Shown here: positions 13,518-19,153 of the stretch, piece by piece
Position numbering within the stretch: the first letter of the stretch is position 1
How the letters are laid out: each line of letters opens with the position of its first letter
DNA from: Anaerolineaceae bacterium UBA2260
GTDB taxonomy: Bacteria > Chloroflexota > Anaerolineae > Anaerolineales > Anaerolineaceae
Direction of reading: 5' to 3'
DNA: 19,153 nt
Assembly: GCA_002347485.1 (NCBI GenBank)
Contig: DDXM01000008.1
Location: 14,691 to 33,843, forward strand
The notes under the pieces: model-generated
The model's database searches: none
Told to the model about the DNA's origin: nothing
What the model saw: the letters and a program-made list of their open reading frames with translations, nothing else
Translations under genes and position numbers: made by a program

Positions 13518-14849
13518 ATGAAAAAGAAGTCCTTTTATCTGGTAAGCCTTGGCTGCGCCAAGAACACAGTTGATTCCGATTCCATCGCCACGCTGCTCTC
13601 GCGTGAAGGATATTCCATCGTGGAGGATCCTGAGCAAGCTGAAGTGATGATCGTGAATACCTGCGGATTTATCCAGCCAGCACGGCAGGAATCCATCGAC
13701 GTGTTGAGTGAGCTGGCCGGTCAAAAGAGACCGGGACAATTGCTCATCGCGGCGGGTTGTTTTACAGAACTATATGGTGAAAAGCTCGCAATCGAGGTAA
13801 AGGGGATTGACGGTATTATTGGTACGCGACGCTGGATGGACCTGCCCGACCTGGTGGATACGCTGCGACGCAATCCCGGGACGCCACGCTATCATTTACC
13901 GGAAACGCCGACCATAGGCCAGGATGAAAAAGGCGTGGCCAGGGTTTCATTGCAGGGCAGCAGTGCTTACCTGAAGATCGCTGATGGCTGCCGGCGACCG
14001 TGCGCTTACTGCTCGATCCCGCTGATCAAGGGTACACAGGTCAGCCGACCGATGGACGCGATCTTGCGCGACGCCGAGATCCTGCAGGATAATGGCGTAC
14101 AGGAATTGATCCTCATCTCTCAGGACACCACGGACTATGGTTCTGACCTGGGGATAAAGGACGGGCTCGCACGCCTGTTGAAAAACCTTTTACCGCGGAT
14201 CCCGCGCATCCCCTGGGTGCGAGTGCTGTATGCGTATCCGGGTTATGTGACGGACAGCCTGATCGATCTGATGAGCGCGAGCGAGCAGATCGTCCCCTAT
14301 TTGGATATGCCCTTGCAGCACGCGTCTCCTGCGGTGTTACACGCCATGAAACGCCCGGCGAACATGGATTGGGTACGCTCGACAATTGACAAGATGCGCC
14401 AGCGCGTTCCCGGTCTGGCGCTGCGCACCACTTTCATTGTGGGTTATCCGCGCGAAAGCAACGCGGATTTTCAGCTGCTAATCGATTTCATCCAGGAAAT
14501 TGAATTCGATCACCTGGGGGTTTTTCCATTTTCATTCGAGTCTGGCACCAGTTCAGCCTCGTTGGGTGACCCGATCCCCGAGGCAATCAAACTCGAGCGG
14601 GTCGAGCAGATCATGACCCTGCAGGAATCCATTTCGCTTAAAAGGAACCAGCAATTCATTGGCAAAACGCTGGAGGTGCTGGTTGAGGGATATGGTGATG
14701 GAATTTCCGTCGGTAGATCATATCGCGACGCGCCGGAGATCGACGGCCTGGTCATCGTCGAGGACAAATTGGCGGTCGGTGAGATCAGCAAAGTGCGCAT
14801 CACAGGTGCAATAAAACATGACCTGTTCGGTAAAGCGTTCCAGGGATAA
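13518..14849 (+). CDS. rimO: Ribosomal protein S12 methylthiotransferase RimO
   Basis: RimO is a radical-SAM enzyme that adds a methylthio group to a conserved aspartate of ribosomal protein S12. The protein has 443 residues. The N-terminal UPF0004 domain has the three cluster-binding cysteines Cys13 (VSLGCAKNTVDSD), Cys49 (NTCGF) and Cys81. The radical-SAM motif is GCRRPCAYC with Cys158, Cys162 and Cys165. YLDMPLQHAS and TFIVGYPRE are family signatures, and a TRAM domain occupies about the last 65 residues. LGCAKNTVDS and the SIPLIKG following the second cluster favour RimO over MiaB. GAGGA at the rodZ stop is its ribosome binding site. The stop is 17 nt from the end of the opposing gene. 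Confidence 0.93.
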   Translation: MKKKSFYLVSLGCAKNTVDSDSIATLLSREGYSIVEDPEQAEVMIVNTCGFIQPARQESIDVLSELAGQKRPGQLLIAAGCFTELYGEKLAIEVKGIDGIIGTRRWMDLPDLVDTLRRNPGTPRYHLPETPTIGQDEKGVARVSLQGSSAYLKIADGCRRPCAYCSIPLIKGTQVSRPMDAILRDAEILQDNGVQELILISQDTTDYGSDLGIKDGLARLLKNLLPRIPRIPWVRVLYAYPGYVTDSLIDLMSASEQIVPYLDMPLQHASPAVLHAMKRPANMDWVRSTIDKMRQRVPGLALRTTFIVGYPRESNADFQLLIDFIQEIEFDHLGVFPFSFESGTSSASLGDPIPEAIKLERVEQIMTLQESISLKRNQQFIGKTLEVLVEGYGDGISVGRSYRDAPEIDGLVIVEDKLAVGEISKVRITGAIKHDLFGKAFQG

Positions 14850-14866
14850 ACTCGACTAAACGCTGC

Positions 14867-16177
14867 TTATGGTGTTGGCGTCACGGTCGGCGCGTTAGGA
14901 TCCACGGTGGGGGTTGGCGTGGCTGGCGGATTGGCGCAGAATTCATCCGCCTGGGTGATCTTCTCTGGCAGGGTGGCATCAGCGTAAATGGAAGACGCCT
15001 GCCGATAACTGGCCGCGGCGCCGCAAAAGTCATAGTTGGACTGCAGGTAATCTCCGTAACCGATCAAAGCGCGCGAATAACGTTGCGTCACTGTAATCCC
15101 CGAGGCATCGCGCAATTGTGGAACGAGCGGGTAAAGCGCGGCGAACCCTTCCACCGCGGCGTACCAATTGACCATCCAATGTGAACCGGCGTTCAGGTAC
15201 CTGCGCGCCCAATCGCGGTAGCTTTCAGCGTCCGCGTCGATCGGCGCGATATGCTCAGCGAGCGCGAAATTGTACAACCCGGGCTCCAGTTGCCCGCCTT
15301 GGATCAGGCGAATCCCGTGGTTGCGCAGCGCCAGGTACCACATGCCATCCACTTCTATGGCTTTATACGCTGGATCGATCTCGCGCATGGCAGCGATCGT
15401 GGAATACAAACCTTCCCAATCCTGACCTTCGAGCTGGGCTTTCGCCTGGTTGTAAAGCAGGGTGGTGGACCCCGTGGACTTGGTTGGCACGACAGTAATC
15501 GCGACGGTTGGTGTGGGCTCCGGCCCAGGCGGGGGGGCGATGGTTTCGCTTTCGTTCTGCGCGATCAACAACCCGATCTCCACCAGTTTATCCTCAATCC
15601 CCGGGAACTCGGGGTAGATGCTGAGCACATATTCAAACCGTTTCTTCGCGATTCCCAGCTTGCCCTGTTCCTGGTCTACCAGCCCCAGTTCATACTGGGT
15701 GGTGGCGAGAACGAGACGCTGATTTTTTTGCTCAATTTCGCGGGCGCGCATGGCGGAAGCGTATCCGATGCCGCTGCCTGCCAGCACCATCATCAGTACC
15801 ATCAGCACGCCCAGCCAGATCCACTTTCTTCGGTTCTTTTTGTCGTCCAACTTCGAATCTTTTTCTTCAGGAGGAATGCCTGATTCATCCGTCCCGGACT
15901 CAGGTGAAGGGACGGCGAAATTTTCCACTGCCTGGACTTCCGGGTTGGCGTTGGCCACAAACGGAGCGTCAGTTTTTTGGGGGACTCCATCAGGCTCGGC
16001 TCTGGCCCCGTCTTGAACTGATTTGGTCGTGCGAGGTTTGCGTTTCACGACCCTGGTTTCAGCCTGGGCGTCGGTGGGTAGTAGATCCGCAGAATTAATA
16101 TCGGAAAATTCTGCGGGCTGTGAGGTCCTGGTTTGTTTTTTGATTGTTTTGGTTTTTTCGAGGTTATCTGACGACAT
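14867..16177 (-). CDS. TPR-like single-pass membrane protein
   Basis: The protein has 436 residues from ATG 16177. Residues 1-118 are a polar, probably disordered cytoplasmic segment, 119-141 a membrane helix (WIWLGVLMVLMMVLAGSGIG). Then come helical repeats resembling TPRs: TTQYELGLVDQEQGKLGIAKKR is a typical TPR helix pair, and two or three weaker units follow to ~420. A Pro/Thr linker splits the repeats at ~220-240, and the C-terminus is TPTPTVDPNAP-like. Its function is unknown; proteins of this layout often scaffold envelope complexes. An upstream in-frame extension to 16351 would overlap murJ by 125 nt and pass through the TATAAT promoter, so I rejected it. It lies 49 nt downstream of murJ but has its own -10 box. 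Confidence 0.8.
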   Translation of the reverse strand: MSSDNLEKTKTIKKQTRTSQPAEFSDINSADLLPTDAQAETRVVKRKPRTTKSVQDGARAEPDGVPQKTDAPFVANANPEVQAVENFAVPSPESGTDESGIPPEEKDSKLDDKKNRRKWIWLGVLMVLMMVLAGSGIGYASAMRAREIEQKNQRLVLATTQYELGLVDQEQGKLGIAKKRFEYVLSIYPEFPGIEDKLVEIGLLIAQNESETIAPPPGPEPTPTVAITVVPTKSTGSTTLLYNQAKAQLEGQDWEGLYSTIAAMREIDPAYKAIEVDGMWYLALRNHGIRLIQGGQLEPGLYNFALAEHIAPIDADAESYRDWARRYLNAGSHWMVNWYAAVEGFAALYPLVPQLRDASGITVTQRYSRALIGYGDYLQSNYDFCGAAASYRQASSIYADATLPEKITQADEFCANPPATPTPTVDPNAPTVTPTP

Positions 16178-16184
16178 GAAGAAT

Positions 16185-16190
16185 ATTATA
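16185..16190 (-). promoter_or_regulatory. -10 box (TATAAT) of the TPR protein gene, leaderless mRNA likely
   Basis: On the minus strand an exact TATAAT ends 7 nt before the ATG at 16177, so transcription would start at or next to the start codon. No ribosome binding site and no -35 element are visible. Confidence 0.55.
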
Positions 16191-16226
16191 CCGTATCTGA
16201 AAGGGGGATCGGTTGGGGTTGGTAAA

Positions 16227-17765
16227 TCACAGTTTCGCCAGCGTTTTAACTTCTGGCAGCACCCACAACAGGCCAACGCCAAATCCCAGGAGCATGGGGA
16301 GGGTTCCGGAAAGGAGCACGTGAACGCGCGGTTCGAGGAATTGCACGCCAAGTATTGTGATGATCGCGGAGGTCGCGGCAGCGGCGAACCCGCGCGCTAA
16401 GGAGGACCCGAATGTAATTTTGACCCTGCCAGAGCGCATGAGAAGCACGAGCAGCACAATCGCCTCCAACGTGAAGACGATCGAATCCGTCAACGCGATA
16501 CCGGGCGCGCCAAGCGGACGATATAACAGGAATCCGATAAGCGCATACAGCAGCACATTCCCGCCGGCGGTGGCCAGGGGAGTGATGGCATTCTGGCTGG
16601 CGTAGAATGAACGCGCGGTTATTTCCTTGAGACTGTGACCGAAGAGACCCAGCATGAAGGCAGCAGTGACCCAGGCGAGCAGGTTGGTGCCGGCCGCGCC
16701 AAAATCAAATGCCAGTCCGAGCAAGGGTCGTGATCCAAAGGCGAACGCAGCGGCGATTGGCATGGTAATCGCGAAGAGCACTTTCACGGCTTTGTTAATG
16801 GTGTCGCTGAAGGCTTGCCCTTCTCCGCGCGTGAAATGCTCGGAAAGCGTGGGCAGCAGCGCGGTGCCGATGGCAGTGCCGATGAGGGTTTCAGGCACCT
16901 GCTGGATCATCCAGCCGTAGGTCAGCGATGTGACCGCTCCGGCTGCCAGGCGTGAAGCCAAGTTATCGCGAATGAGAAAAATGAGCTGGATGAAGAACAC
17001 TGTCACCAGGCGCGGACCCATCAGGCGAAGCACTTTTTTTACTTCAGCGTCAGCTAGGCCGAGACTGGGCGACCATTTGAAATGATATCTGAGCAGCCCT
17101 GGCAACTGGATGAGCAGGTGGAGCAGCGCGCCGAGGATGACACCGTAAACCAGCCCCTCCACGCCAAGGCCAAGCGCCGGCAGGGTCACGCCGCCTAAGC
17201 GATACCCTTCAGACGGGGAGAAAATGGTGACGCCGATGATCTGGCCGATGTTGTAAAACAGGGGCGCCATCGCCGGAAGAAGGAAATGCTGGTTGGCTTG
17301 CAGCCCGGCCATCACCAGACCGCTGATGGAGAAGATGAGCGTGGCAGCGAGGTTCATGCGCATCAGGCGGATGACCAGGTGCTGCTGTTCGGCAGTGAAA
17401 CCGGGGGCAATGCCGAACTCCGCTCGCACCAGCGACCCGGCGAACAGCGCGACGACCACCGCCAGCCCGGCGGTGACCAGGAAGGCCAGGTTGGCAACCC
17501 GGCTGAAGAGCACCCAGGCTGGCCGCTGACCGGATTTGGTCAACACTTCGGACAGCACCGGGATGAAGGCGATGGCCAACGCTCCACCGGAGATCAACGC
17601 GAAGAGCAGGTCGGGCACGTTGTTAGCGACGTTGAAAGCGTCGAGATCAGGGGAAAGACCAAACTGGCGGGCGATGAGGATCTGGCGGATGAAGGCGAGT
17701 ACCTTGTCGAGAAAGAAGAAACCTGCCAGCAGGATGGATATCTTAGTGAGTCGCGAAAATTTCAT
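16227..17765 (-). CDS. murJ: Lipid II flippase MurJ-family protein
   Basis: MurJ moves lipid II across the cytoplasmic membrane for peptidoglycan synthesis. The protein has 512 residues with about 14 hydrophobic segments, the MATE-like MVF fold. The N-terminal signature is clear: FFFLDKVLAFIRQILIARQFG, then DAFNVANNVPDLLFALISGGAL and FIPVLSE. Other matches are RLMRMNLAATLIFSISGLVMAGLQ and SLTYGWMIQQVPETLIGTAIGTALLPTLSEH. The ATG at 17765 follows AAGGGT and a TATAAT. It is transcribed divergently from the RsmI-like gene. Anaerolineae envelopes are unusual, so a role with another lipid-linked glycan is possible, but the family call is firm. Confidence 0.9.
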   Translation of the reverse strand: MKFSRLTKISILLAGFFFLDKVLAFIRQILIARQFGLSPDLDAFNVANNVPDLLFALISGGALAIAFIPVLSEVLTKSGQRPAWVLFSRVANLAFLVTAGLAVVVALFAGSLVRAEFGIAPGFTAEQQHLVIRLMRMNLAATLIFSISGLVMAGLQANQHFLLPAMAPLFYNIGQIIGVTIFSPSEGYRLGGVTLPALGLGVEGLVYGVILGALLHLLIQLPGLLRYHFKWSPSLGLADAEVKKVLRLMGPRLVTVFFIQLIFLIRDNLASRLAAGAVTSLTYGWMIQQVPETLIGTAIGTALLPTLSEHFTRGEGQAFSDTINKAVKVLFAITMPIAAAFAFGSRPLLGLAFDFGAAGTNLLAWVTAAFMLGLFGHSLKEITARSFYASQNAITPLATAGGNVLLYALIGFLLYRPLGAPGIALTDSIVFTLEAIVLLVLLMRSGRVKITFGSSLARGFAAAATSAIITILGVQFLEPRVHVLLSGTLPMLLGFGVGLLWVLPEVKTLAKL

Positions 17766-17785
17766 AATTACCCTTAGTGGCGATG

Positions 17786-17791
17786 ATTATA
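17786..17791 (-). promoter_or_regulatory. -10 box (TATAAT) of murJ
   Basis: On the minus strand an exact TATAAT ends 20 nt before the murJ start, with AAGGGT between as a ribosome binding site. It lies in the 106-nt divergent gap shared with the RsmI-like gene. No good -35 element is seen. Confidence 0.5.
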
Positions 17792-17871
17792 AGATAGTAT
17801 CATATTTCCAGCGTACACCCCGCGAACAAGGTAGAATAGAGGGTGAGATTGCGCGCGGGAGAGGTTCATTC

Positions 17872-18546
17872 ATGAAGCAGGCAGGAAAATTGTTTATCGT
17901 CGCTACACCGATCGGCAACATGGGAGATATCACCTACCGGGCGGTTGAGACGCTGCGCGGTGTAGACGCGGTGATCTGCGAGGAGTTTAAACCAGGCAGC
18001 ACGTTGCTGAAAAAACTGGAGATCAGCGGCAAGGAACTGATCCTGCTGAACGAGCACAACGAAGCCGAGCAGGCGTCGGAAATTTTGCCCAGGCTGTTCA
18101 ACGGCGAATCCTTTGCCCTCATCTCGGATTGCGGCACGCCGGTGTTCTCAGACCCCGGCGCGTACCTGATTCAACTGGCGTCCAGCTCGGGCATCACCGT
18201 GTCGCCTGTGCCCGGCGCTTCGTCATTAATGGCCGCACTTTCATTGCTGGATACCAGAATCGAAAACTTTGTCTTTGCAGGCTTCCTGCCGCGCGATCCC
18301 GAGCAACGGCGGCGTGAATTGAGCCGCTACCGCGGTTATCGCATGCCGGTGGTGGTAATGGACACGCCTTATCGCCTGGCGGCGCTGCTGCAGGACGTGG
18401 CGAAGATATTTGGTCGCAGCCAGTGGGTGATGGTGGCATTCGACCTCACGCTGCCGGGCGAGCGGGTCTACCGCGGCGAGGTGGCGGACGTGGCGAAGGA
18501 AATCGGTGGCAAGAAGGGCGAGTTCATGCTGGTGGTGGGTAGATAA
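17872..18546 (+). CDS. Short RsmI-like SAM-dependent methyltransferase
   Basis: RsmI 2'-O-methylates C1402 of 16S rRNA. This 224-residue protein follows the family in order: VATPIGNMGDITYRAVETL (10-28), EHNEAEQA, ISDCGTPVFSDPG (84-96), VSPVPGASS, FAGFLPRDPEQRRREL, DTPYRLAALL and GEFMLVVG at the end. Two features differ. The usual AEDTR.T.KLL block is CEEFKPGSTLL (36-46), and the protein stops right after the methylase domain, about 50-60 residues shorter than ordinary RsmI, which has a C-terminal helical domain. It could be a specialised paralogue with another target. The start was set at ATG 17872 (GGGAGAGG 7 nt upstream). The 112-codon in-frame extension runs antisense through murJ and is not coding. 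TAGAAT at 17832 may be its -10. Confidence 0.75.
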   Translation: MKQAGKLFIVATPIGNMGDITYRAVETLRGVDAVICEEFKPGSTLLKKLEISGKELILLNEHNEAEQASEILPRLFNGESFALISDCGTPVFSDPGAYLIQLASSSGITVSPVPGASSLMAALSLLDTRIENFVFAGFLPRDPEQRRRELSRYRGYRMPVVVMDTPYRLAALLQDVAKIFGRSQWVMVAFDLTLPGERVYRGEVADVAKEIGGKKGEFMLVVGR

Positions 18547-18695
18547 GGGATTTCTCACCAGACCATCTGTTCGGGAAGTTGACCGATACCGTCTAATGAT
18601 TGTGGAAAGATGCGATGAACCAGAAGTTAAAACGGATCGCTTATCCGCAATGATCGAAGCGCGCGTTACTTGATTGCAGAGATCTTCTGGGGAGA
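18547..18695. other. Non-coding gap after the RsmI-like gene
   Basis: No convincing gene is seen here. A frame open from 18542 to TGA 18671 includes an ATG at 18596 and would give a 25-residue peptide without a ribosome binding site. I cannot relate it to a family; it may be the untranslated 3' region running to the terminator at 18696. Confidence 0.4.
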
Positions 18696-18733
18696 AAAAA
18701 ACGAAACTGGCTTTTCTGCCGGTTTCGTTTTTT
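18696..18733. terminator. Strong bidirectional terminator after the RsmI-like gene
   Basis: A 16-bp stem pairs AAAAAACGAAAC (18696-18707) with GTTTCGTTTTTT (18722-18733), extended by one T-G wobble and GGC/GCC, around a 6-nt loop. T-runs on both strands allow termination in either direction. Confidence 0.9.
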
Positions 18734-18800
18734 GTTAAAGTGAACACATTGCACGTTTTTAATTGAAATTGGTTTCGTGTGGATTGAAAGGGAGGGTACA

Positions 18801-19007
18801 GTGAGGAAGGCTTTCTTGATTCTTGGCGTTTTTGTCATTACCATTCTGTTGGTTTCATGCGTGCCGAATCTGCAATCTGGAAAGCCAGCCGCTTACCTTG
18901 ATTTGTGCAGGTATGAGCCTTTCTGGGAAATGATCGAGGAAGTGCAGGAAGTCACCATCGATTCGCGTAAAGCATGCCAGGAGTATATCAAGCAGTTGGA
19001 AGAGTGA
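18801..19007 (+). CDS. Small lipoprotein, 68 residues, unknown function
   Basis: The start is GTG 18801, chosen because GGGAGGG lies 4 nt upstream and the reading begins with the signal peptide MRKAFLILGVFVITILLVSC. LVSC is a lipobox with Cys20 as the lipid-attachment site. The mature part is only 48 residues, acidic and probably helical. It has two further cysteines (Cys36 and Cys59) that could form a disulfide outside the cell. I do not recognise a family. It has its own leader after the strong terminator at 18696, and two terminators follow, so it is a monocistronic unit. An upstream GTG at 18777 in the same frame adds eight residues and is less likely. Confidence 0.6.
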   Translation: MRKAFLILGVFVITILLVSCVPNLQSGKPAAYLDLCRYEPFWEMIEEVQEVTIDSRKACQEYIKQLEE

Positions 19008-19024
19008 AAGGTTGATCAGGGGAT

Positions 19025-19056
19025 AAAAGGCTGCAACAAGCGTTGTGGCCTGTTTT
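19025..19056 (+). terminator. Terminator after the small lipoprotein gene
   Basis: AGGCTGCAAC (19028-19037) pairs with GTTGTGGCCT (19042-19051), ten pairs including two G-T wobbles, around AAGC. Preceding AAA and following GTTTT extend it. It begins about 20 nt after the stop codon. Confidence 0.65.
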
Positions 19057-19108
19057 ACATGCTTCCATTGAGATTCCGGGGCGTAGTGATCGTCCAAGTA
19101 ACGCAATA

Positions 19109-19133
19109 AAAAACCGCCGAATTGGCGGTTTTT
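19109..19133. terminator. Bidirectional terminator near the window end
   Basis: AAAAACCGCC (19109-19118) pairs perfectly with GGCGGTTTTT (19124-19133) around GAATT. It may back up the previous terminator or end a minus-strand gene entering from the right. Confidence 0.85.
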
Positions 19134-19153
19134 GTGCCTCCACGGAGATTCGA

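Noticed and set aside
15251..15883. 210-codon + strand frame opposite the TPR gene
   Set aside because: It is antisense to a gene with a membrane helix, TPR pattern and own promoter; it shows no recognisable domain.
16178..16351. 58-codon N-terminal extension of the TPR protein
   Set aside because: It overlaps the 3' end of murJ, reads through the TATAAT box, and has no family support; ATG 16177 fits the promoter exactly.
17286..17777. 163-codon + strand frame opposite murJ
   Set aside because: It is Gln/Glu/Asp/Gly-rich and lies wholly antisense to a strongly supported MurJ; it has no ribosome binding site or family pattern.
17536..17871. 112-codon N-terminal extension of the RsmI-like protein
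   Set aside because: It runs antisense through murJ; the canonical RsmI start follows ATG 17872 with a ribosome binding site.
18579..18607. TTGACC (18579) as a -35 element for the small lipoprotein gene
   Set aside because: No -10 box lies 16-18 nt downstream, and the strong terminator at 18696 separates it from the gene.
19134..19153. Possible start of an RNA gene at the right edge
   Set aside because: Only 20 bases remain after the terminator, and no tRNA arm or conserved loop can be recognised.

Overview
The window looks like a stretch of a Chloroflexota chromosome, most likely class Anaerolineae. The inference rests on several features together: a RodZ-like protein with two helix-turn-helix domains, an ECF sigma factor paired with a DUF5667 membrane protein, Thr/Pro-rich low-complexity linkers in most of the exported or membrane-anchored proteins, an ATP-cone/uridine-kinase fusion, and the remains of a membrane-protein family I associate with that class. 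No 16S gene is present, so the class assignment is an inference.

Layout. Positions 1-2333 are the end of the large ribosomal-protein cluster, all on +: rpoA (3' end only), rplQ, truA, rplM, rpsI. Positions 2463-6067 hold a + strand nucleotide/one-carbon group: a MazG-type NTP pyrophosphohydrolase with a decayed methylase domain, a bifunctional FtcD, and dCTP deaminase (dcd). Next come a lipoprotein polysaccharide deacetylase-like gene with visibly lower GC (6090-7355) and an ATP-cone nucleoside kinase (7447-8787). Positions 8788-9251 contain a decayed membrane-protein gene closed by a bidirectional terminator. A minus-strand ECF sigma/DUF5667 operon (9252-10751) is divergent from a dual-specificity phosphatase (10821-11357). 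A + block follows: rplI, rodZ-like, rimO (11471-14849). It converges on two minus-strand envelope genes, a TPR-like membrane protein and murJ (14867-17765). MurJ is divergent from a short RsmI-like methyltransferase (17872-18546). A 68-residue lipoprotein gene and tandem terminators end the window.

How the genes relate. The left part is translation machinery. The middle handles nucleotide-pool control (MazG, Dcd, kinase) and C1-folate supply (FtcD). The right part mixes ribosome or rRNA modification (RimO, RsmI-like) with envelope growth and shape (MurJ, RodZ-like, TPR protein). The sigma/DUF5667 pair has the architecture expected of an envelope-responsive regulator.

Regulatory signals are unusually legible. 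Exact TATAAT hexamers sit upstream of at least six genes, three of them only 7-10 nt from the start codon, which points to leaderless or nearly leaderless mRNAs. Twice a perfect hairpin terminator runs straight into the next gene's -10 box. I saw no tRNA, rRNA, CRISPR array, insertion sequence or prophage, and no clear evidence of a wholly new defence or mobile system. The most interesting points are the promoter architecture, the sigma/DUF5667 pair with its heptad tail, the degenerate MazG methylase domain, the ATP-cone kinase and the short RsmI variant.
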